Positions 45,506 through 55,761 of a stretch of 64,000 nt of DNA are shown piece by piece. The notes beneath the pieces were generated by a model, which ran no database searches, was not told the DNA's origin, and was given only the letters and a program-made list of their open reading frames with translations. Each line of letters opens with the position of its first letter. Position 1 is the first letter of the stretch. Made by a program: the position numbers and the translations under genes. Origin of the DNA: Sandaracinobacteroides sp039808025 (lineage in GTDB: Bacteria; Pseudomonadota; Alphaproteobacteria; Sphingomonadales; Sphingomonadaceae). Location: NCBI GenBank assembly GCA_039808025.1, contig JBDHSK010000008.1, positions 87,706-151,705 on the forward strand, read 5' to 3'.

Positions 45506-47240
45506 CAGCGATCCAGCAATAGGGCCGGCCCTCGGGCCGGACACGGGCGAGCCCGCCACCGGGACCACGGCGGAGACCGGATGGCAGGACGGCCATCTGG
45601 TCTCGCGGCGGTTTCACGATGTCTATTTCTCGCGCGCCGGCGGCCTCGACGAGACGCGCGCCGTGTTTCTGGCCGGCTGCGGCCTGCCCGACGCCTGGAC
45701 AGGGCGGCGCCATTTCACCGTTGCCGAACTGGGCTTCGGAACCGGGCTCAACATGCTGGCGCTTCTCGATCTGTGGGGGCGGTATCGCCCGGCGGGTGGC
45801 CACCTCCACCTGTTCTCCATCGAGGCGTTTCCGCTGTCAGCTGCCGATGCCGCCGCCGCCCACCAGGCGATCGACGGAGTGAACCCCGCATATTCTGCCC
45901 ATCTGCTTGCCCACTGGCCCCGGGGCGCGCGCGGCCTGCATCGCATCGCCTTCCCCGCCATCGGCGCCACGCTCGACCTGATGATCGCCGATGCCGCGCC
46001 AGCAGTGGCCGGGTGGCAGGGCAAGGCCGACGCCTGGTTCCTCGACGGCTTTGCCCCGGCGAAGAACCCGGCGATGTGGAGCGCGGCGCTGCTGGCCGAT
46101 GTCGCCCGTAAAACCGCGCCCGGCGGCCGCGCCGCCACCTACAGCGTTGCCGGCCATGTGCGCCGTGCCCTTGGCGCCGCCGGCTTTGCCGTGGAACGGC
46201 GGCCCGGCTTCGGCGGCAAGCGCCAGCGCCTCGAAGCGCGGATGCCGGGCACCGCCACCGACCCGCCGCTGCCAACCGTTGCCATCATCGGCGCCGGGAT
46301 CGCCGGGGCATCGCTCGCCCGCGCCTTCAGCGCCCTTGGCATCGAGGCCCGCGTTTTTGCCTGCGGGCCGATGGCCTCGGCCAACCCGGCGGCCTTGGTC
46401 ACCCCGCGCCTGGCGGCCGCCAGCGCCGATGCCGCCGCCCTCCATGCCGCCTGCTTCCGTCATGCCGTGCAGCTGTATCAGGGCCTGCCCCGCGCGGTGA
46501 TCGCCACCGGAGTCGAGCGGTTGCTGTGCCGCGACGACGACCTGCCGCGCGCCCGCGCCACCTGCCGGTCGGGCCTGTTCAACCCCGATGCCCTGCTCCT
46601 TGACCAGCGCACCCTGCACCTCTTCGACGCTCTGGTGGTGGACCCCGCCGTCATCCGTGCTTCCTGGCTTCCCGACGTTACCCCCCGGGCGATTGCCCGG
46701 CTGACAAGAGAACGGCGCCAGACCCTGCTCCACGATGCCGCAGGCGAAGTCGTCGCCTCTGTCGATGCCGTGGTGGTGGCGGCCGGAATTGCCAGCACCG
46801 CCCTTGCCGATGTGCGGTTGCGGCCGGTGCGCGGGCAGGTGACGCTGGCGGCCATCGCCCCCGAACGGCCGCCCACCAGCTGGGGCGCCTATGTGGCCCC
46901 TACCCGCCACGGGCTGATCATCGGCGCCACCCACGACCGCGATGATAATAGCTGGGAGGTGCGGACAACCGACAATGACCGCAATGTCGCGGCGCTTTCC
47001 AGCCAGTTTCCGGATCTGGCCGCCCGGCTGGGGCCGGTGCAGGGGGTGGCCGGCGTGCGGGCCGGCACCTTCCACAACCAGCCGGTCGCCGGGCGTATCG
47101 CACGCGGCATCCATGCGCTAACCGGCCTTGGCGGCCACGGCTTCGCTCTGGCGCCGTTATTGGCTGAGCAGCTGGCCGCCAGCATCGTCGGGGTCGCGGC
47201 ACCCCTGCCGTCAGCGCAGGGGCGGCTGCTGGGTTCCTGA
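45486..47240 (+). CDS. mnmC: Bifunctional tRNA-modification enzyme MnmC
   Basis: This 584-residue two-domain enzyme completes 5-methylaminomethyl-2-thiouridine at the tRNA wobble base. The N-terminal methyltransferase half has the SAM motif ELGFGTGLN at residues 81-89 and the family DAWFLDGFAPAKNPAMW. The C-terminal FAD oxidase half starts with IIGAGIAGASLARA near 268 and ends with HALTGLGGHGFALAP. The start is a GTG at 45486, overlapping the cyclophilin stop by 20 bases; a later start would still leave the methyltransferase whole. Confidence 0.93.
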   Translation: MCGAPTDSDPAIGPALGPDTGEPATGTTAETGWQDGHLVSRRFHDVYFSRAGGLDETRAVFLAGCGLPDAWTGRRHFTVAELGFGTGLNMLALLDLWGRYRPAGGHLHLFSIEAFPLSAADAAAAHQAIDGVNPAYSAHLLAHWPRGARGLHRIAFPAIGATLDLMIADAAPAVAGWQGKADAWFLDGFAPAKNPAMWSAALLADVARKTAPGGRAATYSVAGHVRRALGAAGFAVERRPGFGGKRQRLEARMPGTATDPPLPTVAIIGAGIAGASLARAFSALGIEARVFACGPMASANPAALVTPRLAAASADAAALHAACFRHAVQLYQGLPRAVIATGVERLLCRDDDLPRARATCRSGLFNPDALLLDQRTLHLFDALVVDPAVIRASWLPDVTPRAIARLTRERRQTLLHDAAGEVVASVDAVVVAAGIASTALADVRLRPVRGQVTLAAIAPERPPTSWGAYVAPTRHGLIIGATHDRDDNSWEVRTTDNDRNVAALSSQFPDLAARLGPVQGVAGVRAGTFHNQPVAGRIARGIHALTGLGGHGFALAPLLAEQLAASIVGVAAPLPSAQGRLLGS

Positions 47241-47290
47241 GGGCACGTTTGGGAATTGTCGGGCGGCCAAGGCGCCGCTATCAGCCATGC

Positions 47291-48574
47291 ATGGATCAGA
47301 TACGAATTGTCGGCGGCCGGCCGCTCAAGGGGCGGATTCCGGTTTCCGGGGCCAAGAATGCGGCGCTCACCCTGCTGCCGGCAGCACTGCTCACTGACGA
47401 ACCGCTGACTCTCAGGAACCTGCCGCGCCTCGCCGATGTCGATACCTTCGGCCACCTACTCAACCAGCTGGGTGCCTCGACGCAGGTGCAGGGCGCCCAT
47501 CCGCAGGATTTCGGCCGGGTGATGACCATCGCCGCCAGCCGCATGACATCTACCACCGCCCCTTACGACATCGTCCGCAAGATGCGCGCCTCGATTCTGG
47601 TGCTGGGGCCGCTGCTGGCGCGCGAGGGGGTGGCGACCGTCTCCCAGCCCGGTGGCTGCGCCATCGGCAACCGCCCGATAGACCTGCACCTGAAGGGCCT
47701 CGAGGCTCTTGGCGCCGAGATCGAGCTGACCTCGGGCTATGTGCGCGCGACGGCCCCCAAAGGTGGCCTGCAGGGCGGCCATGTCACCTTCCCGGTCATT
47801 TCGGTGGGGGCTACCGAAAATGTGCTGATGGCGGCGGTGCTGGCGCGCGGGCAGACCATCATCGACAACGCCGCGCGCGAGCCCGAGATCGTCGATCTCG
47901 CCAACTGCCTTGTCGCCATGGGGGCGCGCATTTCGGGTATCAGCAGCGAACGGCTGGTGATCGACGGGGTATCGCGCCTGCACGGTGCCACCTATGCCGT
48001 GATGCCCGACCGCATCGAAGCCGGAAGCTATGCCTGCGCGGCAGCCATCACCGGCGGCGACGTGGTGCTGGCGGGCGCCAGCCGCGCCCTGCTCGGTTCC
48101 ACCCTGCCGGCACTTGAGGAAGCCGGGGTGCGCTTCGACGATCAACCCGATGGCCTGCGGGTCAGCCGCCCCAACGGGCTTGCCGGTGTCACCGTGCAGA
48201 CGGCGCCGTGGCCGGGGTTCGCGACCGACATGCAGGCACAGCTGATGGCGCTGATGACGGTGGCAGAGGGCGCATCGGTGCTGACCGAAACCATCTTTGA
48301 AAACCGCTACATGCACGTGCCCGAACTGGCACGCATGGGGGCCGACATCACGGTGCGCGGCACCTCGGCCATCGTGCGCGGAGTCGATCATCTGACTGCC
48401 GCCCCGGTGATGGCCACCGACCTCAGGGCCTCGATGTCACTGGTGATCGCCGGTCTTGCCGCACAGGGCGAAACCATCGTCCGCCGTATCTACCACCTCG
48501 ATCGCGGCTATGAACGGCTGGAGGAAAAACTGCAGGCGGCCGGCGCCGAGATCGAGCGGGTGAGCGGTGACTGA
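47291..48574 (+). CDS. murA: UDP-N-acetylglucosamine 1-carboxyvinyltransferase
   Basis: This 427-residue enzyme commits UDP-GlcNAc to peptidoglycan synthesis by transferring enolpyruvate. The start DQIRIVGGRPLKGRIPVSGA and the active-site PGGCAIGNRP segment are clear; the catalytic cysteine is Cys123, the residue that fosfomycin alkylates, so the enzyme is predicted to be of the sensitive type. The frame is open from 47249, but the ATG at 47291 matches the family. DUF2948 follows with an eight-base overlap. Confidence 0.97.
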   Translation: MDQIRIVGGRPLKGRIPVSGAKNAALTLLPAALLTDEPLTLRNLPRLADVDTFGHLLNQLGASTQVQGAHPQDFGRVMTIAASRMTSTTAPYDIVRKMRASILVLGPLLAREGVATVSQPGGCAIGNRPIDLHLKGLEALGAEIELTSGYVRATAPKGGLQGGHVTFPVISVGATENVLMAAVLARGQTIIDNAAREPEIVDLANCLVAMGARISGISSERLVIDGVSRLHGATYAVMPDRIEAGSYACAAAITGGDVVLAGASRALLGSTLPALEEAGVRFDDQPDGLRVSRPNGLAGVTVQTAPWPGFATDMQAQLMALMTVAEGASVLTETIFENRYMHVPELARMGADITVRGTSAIVRGVDHLTAAPVMATDLRASMSLVIAGLAAQGETIVRRIYHLDRGYERLEEKLQAAGAEIERVSGD

Positions 48575-48971
48575 GCGGCTGCACCTGCGCGCCGAAGACG
48601 AAGGCGACATCGCGGCCCTGTCGGCGCTGGTGCAGGACATGGCCGTGAAGGCCGCCGACATCGGCCGCGATTCCGCGGCCCGCCGGCTGCTGCTGATAGG
48701 CAACCGCTACCGCTGGGAGGCCAGACCCCCCACCCGCATCCGCAGCACCCTGCGCTTCGACCATGTCGAGCAGGTGCAGCGGTCGGGCTGGCCGGCTGCT
48801 GCCGATACCGTGCTGGCATTGCTGGCCGTGGTCGCCGAGGCCGATGGCTGGCTGCGGATCAGCTTTTCAGGCGGTGCGGCGCTGCGCCTGAAAAGCGAAG
48901 TGATCGACATCAGCCTCGACGACATATCCGGCCCCTGGGGGGCGAAACGCCAGCCGCACCACCCTCGCTGA
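48567..48971 (+). CDS. DUF2948 family protein
   Basis: This 134-residue protein of unknown function is regularly encoded behind murA in alphaproteobacteria. Recognisable parts are the start LHLRAEDEGDIAALSALVQDM, the stretch RRLLLIGNRYRWE and the end ISLDDISGPWGAKRQPHH. It is mixed alpha/beta with no signal or membrane segment. The start is a GTG at 48567 inside the end of murA, which implies translational coupling. It converges on gltB 22 bases away. Confidence 0.88.
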   Translation: MTERLHLRAEDEGDIAALSALVQDMAVKAADIGRDSAARRLLLIGNRYRWEARPPTRIRSTLRFDHVEQVQRSGWPAAADTVLALLAVVAEADGWLRISFSGGAALRLKSEVIDISLDDISGPWGAKRQPHHPR

Positions 48972-48993
48972 GGGTTCTGAGAGCGCCGCCCCG

Positions 48994-51900
48994 CTATTCG
49001 GCGACGGCCGGCAACGGCTCGGACAGCGGCACTTCGAGGCGTGACACCATCTCCTTGGGGCAGACCTGCCAGAACTGCCCGCGCACGCGATCCCACGCCG
49101 CCAGCAGGTCGGCAGCATGGCGGCTGTGCGTGGCTGCCACATGGCGCTCGATCAGGTCGCGCAGCCGCTCTTCCCAATGCGAACTGGCAAGACGCTGCCA
49201 CACCAGCGTATCGGGGTTGACCCGCCGCTCGAACCGGCCATCGGCATCATAGACGAAGGCCATGCCGCCCGTCATCCCGGCACCGAAATTGTCTCCCACA
49301 GGCCCAAGAATGACAGCGGTTCCCCCCGTCATATATTCACAGCCATTGGCCCCGCAGCCTTCCACCACGGTATCGGCGCCGGAATTGCGCACGGCAAAGC
49401 GTTCCCCGGCCTGCCCGGCGGCAAACAGCTCTCCGGCCGTTGCCCCATAAAGGCAGGTATTGCCGATGATGCTGTTTTCGTTCGACGGCAGTCGCGACGA
49501 TACCAGCGGCCGCACCACGATCGAGGCACCCGACAGCCCCTTGCCGACATAGTCATTGGCGTCGCCGAACACTTCCAGCCGTACGCCCTGCACGGCAAAA
49601 GCCCCCAGAGACTGCCCGGCCGACCCGCGCAACCGCACATGCACATGCCCAGGTGCCAGGGCGTTCATGCCGAAGCGGCGGGTGATCATCGCTGACAGCC
49701 GGGTGCCGACCGCCCGGTGGGTGTTGCGCACCGAATAGGTCAGCTGCATCTTCTCGCCGCGTTCGAACACTGGTGTGGCATCGCGCAGGATCTCGGCGTC
49801 GAGGCTGTCGGGCACTTCATTGCGCCCGCCGGCTGCCGACCGGCGCATATGGTCGGGCGCATCAACCTTGGCGAGCACCGGGTTGAGGTCGAGATCATCG
49901 AGATGCTCGGCGCCGCGGCTCACCTGCCGCAGCAGTTCCGTGCGGCCGACCAGCTCGTCGATGGTGCGCACCCCCAGCCGCGCCATGATCTCGCGGGTTT
50001 CCTCGGCAATGAAGCTCATCAGGTTGATCACCTTCTGCGGTGATCCGGTGAACCGCTGGCGCAGCGCCTCGTCCTGGGTGCAAACTCCCACCGGGCAGGT
50101 GTTGGAATGGCACTGGCGCACCATGATGCAGCCCATCGCCACCAGGCTCAGGGTGCCGATCCCGAACTCCTCGGCGCCCAGAATCGCCGCAATCACGATG
50201 TCACGCCCGGTCTTCAGGCCACCATCGGTGCGCAGCTTCACCTTGTGGCGCAAGCCGTTCAGGGTAAGCACCTGGTTCACTTCACTGAGGCCCATTTCCC
50301 AGGGCGTCCCGGCAAACTTGATGCTGGTCTGCGGGCTGGCCCCGGTGCCGCCCACATGGCCCGACACCAGAATGGTGTCGGCATGGGCCTTGGCGACCCC
50401 GGCCGCCACCGTGCCGATCCCCGCCGACGACACCAGCTTCACACCAACACGGGCCACCGGGTTGATCTGCTTCAGGTCGTAAATCAGCTGGGCGAGATCC
50501 TCGATCGAATAGATATCGTGATGGGGCGGCGGCGAGATCAGGGTCACGCCCGGCGTCGCATGGCGCAGACGGGCGATCATGTCGGTCACCTTGAAGCCGG
50601 GAAGCTGGCCACCCTCGCCAGGCTTGGCGCCCTGTGCCACCTTGATTTCGATCTCGGTGCAGGCGTTCAAATATTCCGCCGTCACTCCGAACCGCCCGGA
50701 AGCGATCTGCTTGATCGCCGAGTTGGCGTTGTCGCCGTTGGCATAGGGTTTGTAACGGATGGAGTCCTCGCCACCCTCGCCCGAGACCGCCTTGGCGCCG
50801 ATGCGGTTCATGGCGATCGCCAACGTTTCATGGGCCTCGGGCGACAGGGCGCCCAGCGACATGCCCGGCGTGACGAAGCGCTTGCGGATCTCGGAAATCG
50901 ATTCCACCTCGTCGATCGGCAGCGGCTCGGCGGCCTCGTTGAACTCAAGAAGGTCGCGAAGATAGATGGGCGGAAGCTCGCGCGTGCCCTCGGAGAAGCG
51001 GCGATAGAGGCTGTAGCTGTCGTTGGTGACGGCTTCCTGCAGCATGTGGATGAGCTCGGCCTCCCAGGCATGGGGCTCGCCGCCGGTGCGGTTGCGGTAA
51101 TAGCCACCCGCCGGCAGCGCCTTTGCCAACTCGTCGAAGGCACGGCTGTGCCGCTGGCGGGCCGCCTCGAACAGGCTGGCATAGCCCTCGCCGGAAATCT
51201 TGGCCGGCATTCCGGGAAAGAAATCAGCGACAAGCGCCCGCGACAGGCCCACTGCCTCGAAATTATAGCCGCCGCGATACGACGAGATCACCGAGATCCC
51301 CATCTTCGAGAGGATCTTCAAAAGCCCCTCGTCGATGGCGGTGCGGAAGCGGGCCAGACAATCAGCCAGCGGGCGATCACCGAACAGCCCGCGGGCCTGA
51401 CGGTCGGCGATCGTCGCCTCGGCCAGCCACGGGTTCACGGTTGTCGCCCCCACACCCACCAGCACGGCAACCGTATGGGTATCGAAACACTCGGCCGACC
51501 GCACATTGATCGACGCAAAGGTGCGAAGCCCCTTGCGCACCAGATGGGTGTGCACGCCGGCTGCCGCCAGAATCATGGTCACCGGGCAGCGCGAGGCCGA
51601 CTGGTTCTCGTCGGTGAGGAACAGCTGGCTCTTGCCCTCGCGGACTGCGGCCTCGGCCTCGGCGCGGATGCGGGCGATCGCCGCTTTAAGCCCCTCGACA
51701 CCATCGGCAAAATCAAAGCTGCAATCGATCAGCGCCACCGTATCGGCATAATGGCTGAGCAGGCGCTGCCAGTCCGCCGACAACAGCACCGGGCTGTCGA
51801 GCACCATGACCCCGGCCTGCGCTTCGTCGTGATCGAGGATGTTGCCGTGATTGCCGAAGCGGGTGTTCAGGCTCATCACCCGGCGTTCGCGCAGCGAATC

Positions 51901-53535
51901 GATGGGCGGGTTGGTGACCTGCGAGAAGTTCTGGCGGAAGAAATGCGACATCGGCCGGGCGTTGGCGGAAATCACCGCCAGCGGCGTGTCATCCCCCATC
52001 GAGCCGATCGCCTCCTTGGCATCTTCGACCATCGGCGACAGGATCAGCTCCATGTCTTCAAGCGTCAGCCCCGCCGACAGTTGCAGGCGGCGCAATGTCT
52101 CGCCGGCGGGATAGGCAACCGGCGGACCGGCGGGCAGGTCGGCCATGGTGGTGAAGGTTCCGGTCCGCTCGGAAAACGGCTGGCTGGCCGCCACCTTGTC
52201 CTTCAGGTCGCGGTCGCTGTAGAAGCGCCCCTCAACCAGATCGACGGCAACCATCTCGCCCGGCCCCAGCCGCCCTTTGGCGGCAATGCTCTCTTCGGGA
52301 AGCGCCACCATGCCGGCCTCAGATCCGCAGATCAGCAGGCCATCGGTGGTGCGGGTGGTGCGCATCGGCCGCAAGGCGTTGCGGTCAACGCCGGCCACCA
52401 CCCAGCGGCCATCGGTCATGGCGAGAGCCGCGGGGCCGTCCCATGGCTCCATGACGCTTGCGAAATAGGCATACATTGCCTTGTGCTCGGGCGGCATGTC
52501 GCGGTCGTTCTGCCAGCTCTGCGGCACCAGCATGGTCTTGGTGGTGGGGGCGTCGCGCCCCGAGCGCACGATGGCCTCGAACACGGCATCAAGGGCCGCC
52601 GTATCCGACGAGCCGGCGGGAATCAGCGGCTTGATATCCTCCGAGCGGTCGCCAAAGGCCGTGGCCGCCATCTTGATCTCGTGGCTCTTCATCCAGTTGC
52701 CATTGCCGCGGATGGTGTTGATCTCGCCGTTGTGGGCAATGCAGCGGAACGGCTGGGCCAGCCACCATTGCGGGAAGGTATTGGTGGAATAGCGCTGGTG
52801 ATAGATGGCAAAGCGGCTTTCGAAGCGCGGGTCGAGCAGATCCGGATAGAAGGCCGACAGGCTCTCGGCCAGGAACAACCCCTTGTAGATGATCGACCGG
52901 CACGACAGCGAGCAGATGTAGAACCCCTGGATCTGCGCTGCGATCACCTTTTTCTCGATGCGCCGCCGCAGGATATAAAGCTCCTTCTCGAACGCCTCCT
53001 GCGCGGCGGCCGAAGTGTCGGCCGGCCCGGCGATCATGATCTGCTCGATCTCGGGGCGCAGACTGGCGGCCTTGACGCCGATCACGCTGACATCGACGGG
53101 CACCTGCCGCCAGCCGTAGATGAAATGCCCGAAGGCGATGATCTCGGATTCGACGATGGTGCGGCAGGTTTCCTGCGCGGCAAGATCGGTGCGCGGAAGA
53201 AACACCATGCCGACCGCCAGCAGGTTGGGACGCGGCTGATGGCCGGCGGCGTCGATGCAGTCGGCAAAGAAGGAAACCGGCAGGTCGACATGAATGCCGG
53301 CGCCGTCACCGGTCTTGCCATCGGCATCAACGGCCCCACGGTGCCAGACCGATTTCAGTGCCTCGATGGCGGCTTCCACCACCCGTCGCGACGGCTTGCC
53401 GTCGATCGCCGCCACCAGCCCGACACCACAGGCATCGCTTTCAAACTCGGGGCGATACATGCCGGTGGCGGCAATCCGCGCCCGTTCTTCCTCGCCGGGG
53501 GTTTCCGGAACAAACCGGTCTGCGTCGGCCATCAT
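48994..53535 (-). CDS. gltB: Glutamate synthase (NADPH) large subunit
   Basis: This 1513-residue alpha subunit of bacterial GOGAT makes two glutamates from glutamine and 2-oxoglutarate. The N-terminal amidotransferase nucleophile is Cys36 in ESDACGVGL, so about 35 residues must be removed on maturation. The central FMN domain has GGTGASPQTSIKFAGTPWE, and the 3Fe-4S motif cysteines are in MGCIMVRQCHSNTCPVGVC. The C-terminal beta-helix domain with GGTAVILG is complete. It is the third gene after gltD and a DUF2059 gene. A second in-frame ATG follows the first; AAGGA is placed for the first. Confidence 0.97.
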   Translation of the reverse strand: MMADADRFVPETPGEEERARIAATGMYRPEFESDACGVGLVAAIDGKPSRRVVEAAIEALKSVWHRGAVDADGKTGDGAGIHVDLPVSFFADCIDAAGHQPRPNLLAVGMVFLPRTDLAAQETCRTIVESEIIAFGHFIYGWRQVPVDVSVIGVKAASLRPEIEQIMIAGPADTSAAAQEAFEKELYILRRRIEKKVIAAQIQGFYICSLSCRSIIYKGLFLAESLSAFYPDLLDPRFESRFAIYHQRYSTNTFPQWWLAQPFRCIAHNGEINTIRGNGNWMKSHEIKMAATAFGDRSEDIKPLIPAGSSDTAALDAVFEAIVRSGRDAPTTKTMLVPQSWQNDRDMPPEHKAMYAYFASVMEPWDGPAALAMTDGRWVVAGVDRNALRPMRTTRTTDGLLICGSEAGMVALPEESIAAKGRLGPGEMVAVDLVEGRFYSDRDLKDKVAASQPFSERTGTFTTMADLPAGPPVAYPAGETLRRLQLSAGLTLEDMELILSPMVEDAKEAIGSMGDDTPLAVISANARPMSHFFRQNFSQVTNPPIDSLRERRVMSLNTRFGNHGNILDHDEAQAGVMVLDSPVLLSADWQRLLSHYADTVALIDCSFDFADGVEGLKAAIARIRAEAEAAVREGKSQLFLTDENQSASRCPVTMILAAAGVHTHLVRKGLRTFASINVRSAECFDTHTVAVLVGVGATTVNPWLAEATIADRQARGLFGDRPLADCLARFRTAIDEGLLKILSKMGISVISSYRGGYNFEAVGLSRALVADFFPGMPAKISGEGYASLFEAARQRHSRAFDELAKALPAGGYYRNRTGGEPHAWEAELIHMLQEAVTNDSYSLYRRFSEGTRELPPIYLRDLLEFNEAAEPLPIDEVESISEIRKRFVTPGMSLGALSPEAHETLAIAMNRIGAKAVSGEGGEDSIRYKPYANGDNANSAIKQIASGRFGVTAEYLNACTEIEIKVAQGAKPGEGGQLPGFKVTDMIARLRHATPGVTLISPPPHHDIYSIEDLAQLIYDLKQINPVARVGVKLVSSAGIGTVAAGVAKAHADTILVSGHVGGTGASPQTSIKFAGTPWEMGLSEVNQVLTLNGLRHKVKLRTDGGLKTGRDIVIAAILGAEEFGIGTLSLVAMGCIMVRQCHSNTCPVGVCTQDEALRQRFTGSPQKVINLMSFIAEETREIMARLGVRTIDELVGRTELLRQVSRGAEHLDDLDLNPVLAKVDAPDHMRRSAAGGRNEVPDSLDAEILRDATPVFERGEKMQLTYSVRNTHRAVGTRLSAMITRRFGMNALAPGHVHVRLRGSAGQSLGAFAVQGVRLEVFGDANDYVGKGLSGASIVVRPLVSSRLPSNENSIIGNTCLYGATAGELFAAGQAGERFAVRNSGADTVVEGCGANGCEYMTGGTAVILGPVGDNFGAGMTGGMAFVYDADGRFERRVNPDTLVWQRLASSHWEERLRDLIERHVAATHSRHAADLLAAWDRVRGQFWQVCPKEMVSRLEVPLSEPLPAVAE

Positions 53536-53582
53536 TGCATATCCTTGTCGTTATCCGGCACGGCCTTCAGGCCGCCAAGTGA

Positions 53583-54146
53583 TTATTTCCGGGCGCCCGC
53601 CTGCGGGAACAGCTTCTTTAGCTCCGCCTCGATTTTCGGCGCCAGCGCCTTGTTGGCAGCTTCCAGACGGGGGGCGTATCGCTTCTGCTGGGCAGCGGCT
53701 ATCTGGCGGCCGATCTCGGGCTCGGCCTTGCGCAGCTTCACCCCCAGAGGCGAACCGTAGAAGTCGACCAGCTGCTTCAGCTCGGCCGCAGTGAAGGTGG
53801 CGGCGTAGCGGGTGATCGCCTCCTTGCGGGCCGAGGCCTGCGCTTCCAGCATGATCGGTCCGATGCTGTCGGCCTGCATGGTGCCTATACGTGCCAGACC
53901 GGCATTGATGGCCGGGTTGTTCTTGGCGAGCTCGGCGCGGGCGCCGGGGTTCTGGCTCAGCATCGCCCGAATGGCAGCACCTTCGCGAATCATCTTCACC
54001 TGCTGGGTCACTGCGGCCCGGGTCTGGTTTGCCGGAGTCATCATGTCGACCAGCCGGGTGGCGAGCGCCGCCGAATCCTGGGCAACAGCCGGGGTGGCAA
54101 CAGTGACGGCGGCGACGATGGCCGGAACGAACATCGATGATTTCAT
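53583..54146 (-). CDS. Secreted DUF2059 protein
   Basis: This 187-residue protein has a signal peptide (residues 1-22, ending TPAVAQ) and a helical, charged body. The DUF2059 domain is in the C-terminal half: ARKEAITRYAATFTAAELKQL followed by VDFYGSPLGVKLR. Function unknown; periplasmic location predicted. It sits between gltD (two-base gap) and gltB (47-base gap) on the same strand, so it must be cotranscribed with glutamate synthase, although an enzymatic link is hard to see for an exported protein. Confidence 0.85.
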   Translation of the reverse strand: MKSSMFVPAIVAAVTVATPAVAQDSAALATRLVDMMTPANQTRAAVTQQVKMIREGAAIRAMLSQNPGARAELAKNNPAINAGLARIGTMQADSIGPIMLEAQASARKEAITRYAATFTAAELKQLVDFYGSPLGVKLRKAEPEIGRQIAAAQQKRYAPRLEAANKALAPKIEAELKKLFPQAGARK

Positions 54147-54148
54147 TT

Positions 54149-55582
54149 TCAGGCAGCCTTTCCCTGACGTGCCGCGGACTTGTTGCTGACGAGCCAGTCA
54201 TGCATGGCATCGGCCACGTCACGACCCTCGCGCAGCGCCCAGACGACAAGGCTGGCTCCGCGCACAATGTCGCCAGCAGCAAACACGCCCGGAAGGCTGG
54301 TGGCAAGGGCCGGCAATCGGGCGCGCACCGTGCCCCAGCGGGTTGTGGCGAGATCCGGCGCCGCGAACAGCTCGGGCAGGGGTTCGGGGTCGAACCCCAG
54401 CGCCTCGATCACCAGGTCGGCCCTGATGCGAAAATCGCTGTCGGGCACCGGTTCGGGGTTGCGGCGGCCACTGACATCGGGCGAACCAAGGCGCATGCGC
54501 ACGGCGACGATGCCCTGCTCGTCGATGGCCCTGGGGGCCGCCAGCCACTCGAAGCGCACACCTTCTTCTTCGGCGTTGGCCACTTCGCGCGCCGACCCCG
54601 GCATGTTGGCGCGGTCCCGCCGATAGAGGCAGACGGTTTCCACCGCACCCTGGCGAATGGCGGTGCGCACGCAATCCATGGCGGTATCGCCGCCACCAAT
54701 CACCACCACCCGGCGACCGGCGGCATTCAGCTCGCCACTGTCGAAGGCAGGCACGGCATCGCCAAACCCCTTGCGGTTCGAGGCGATCAGATAATCGAGG
54801 GCCTTAATGGTGCGGGCGCCCACCGCCGGCAGCCCCAGCGGGCGTGGCTGGTAAACGCCGGTGGCGATCAACAGCACGTCGTGGCGCTGGCGCAGCGCGG
54901 CAAACGGCAGGTCGCGCCCGATCTCGACTCCGAGATGGAACTGGATCCCACCCTCTTCCAGCCGGCGGATGCGCCGCATCACCACCGCCTTGTCGAGCTT
55001 GAAGCCGGGAATGCCATAGGTCATCAGTCCGCCCGCACGATCGTGCCGATCATAGACATGCACGGCATAGCCGCGCCGCCGCAGCAGTTCAGCCGCTGCC
55101 AGCCCCGCCGGACCGGCGCCGATGATCCCGGCCGACTGATCCTCGCGGTTGGCGACTGGCGTGACCGGTTCCACCCAGCCTTCCTCCCAGGCGGTATCGG
55201 TGATGTATTTTTCGACGGCGCCAATGGTGACGGCGCCATGCCCGGCGGATTCGATCACGCAATTGCCTTCGCACAGGCGATCCTGCGGGCAGATGCGGCC
55301 ACAGATTTCCGGCATCGTCGATGTCGCTGACGACAGTTCATAGGCTTCGCGCATCCGTCCCTCGGCCGCCAGCTTCAGCCAGTCGGGAATGTGGTTGTGC
55401 AGCGGGCAATGCACCTGGCAGAACGGCACGCCGCACTGGGCACAGCGCGAGGCCTGCTCCTCGGCCTTGGCGGCGAGCAGCTCGGGCGAGATTTCCTCGA
55501 AATCATTGATTCGCTCGCTTGCCGGGCGCTTTTGCGGATATTGCTGCGCCTTGACGGTAAAGCCCTGCATGCGGCTGCCCAT
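54149..55582 (-). CDS. gltD: Glutamate synthase (NADPH) small subunit
   Basis: This 477-residue beta subunit of GOGAT takes electrons from NADPH. The N-terminal iron-sulfur cysteines are in RCAQCGVPFCQVHCP and GRICPQDRLCEGNC; the FAD motif GIIGAGPAGLAAAELLRRRG and the NADPH motif VVVIGGGDTAMDC follow, and the FAD end motif GVFAAGDIVRG is near the C-terminus. The frame is open to 55672, but the ATG at 55582 with AAAGGGTGGG before it matches family length. It is the first gene of gltD-DUF2059-gltB, so the operon promoter should lie in 55583-55782. Confidence 0.96.
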   Translation of the reverse strand: MGSRMQGFTVKAQQYPQKRPASERINDFEEISPELLAAKAEEQASRCAQCGVPFCQVHCPLHNHIPDWLKLAAEGRMREAYELSSATSTMPEICGRICPQDRLCEGNCVIESAGHGAVTIGAVEKYITDTAWEEGWVEPVTPVANREDQSAGIIGAGPAGLAAAELLRRRGYAVHVYDRHDRAGGLMTYGIPGFKLDKAVVMRRIRRLEEGGIQFHLGVEIGRDLPFAALRQRHDVLLIATGVYQPRPLGLPAVGARTIKALDYLIASNRKGFGDAVPAFDSGELNAAGRRVVVIGGGDTAMDCVRTAIRQGAVETVCLYRRDRANMPGSAREVANAEEEGVRFEWLAAPRAIDEQGIVAVRMRLGSPDVSGRRNPEPVPDSDFRIRADLVIEALGFDPEPLPELFAAPDLATTRWGTVRARLPALATSLPGVFAAGDIVRGASLVVWALREGRDVADAMHDWLVSNKSAARQGKAA

Positions 55583-55761
55583 GTCCCACCCTTTCCAGCG
55601 GGCGACGGCCCATCCGCCACCCTTGCGGCCATCCCCCGCGTGTGGCGACGACCAGCCGGTGGTAACAGGCAAGGCACAGCCGGAAAAGGTGTTATGGCAG
55701 TATTACTGACCTTATTTTTCTGTTACCAATCTGACAAATTCATGGTCACCCGCAAAAACTG

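Noticed and set aside
44771..45568. Upstream extension of phhA
   Set aside because: The added 266 residues are antisense to the cyclophilin gene; the catalytic domain is complete from the ATG at 44770.
50107..53760. Open frame of 1217 codons on the plus strand
   Set aside because: It is the shadow of gltB; composition is His/Arg/Gly-rich without any domain, as expected of a complement frame.
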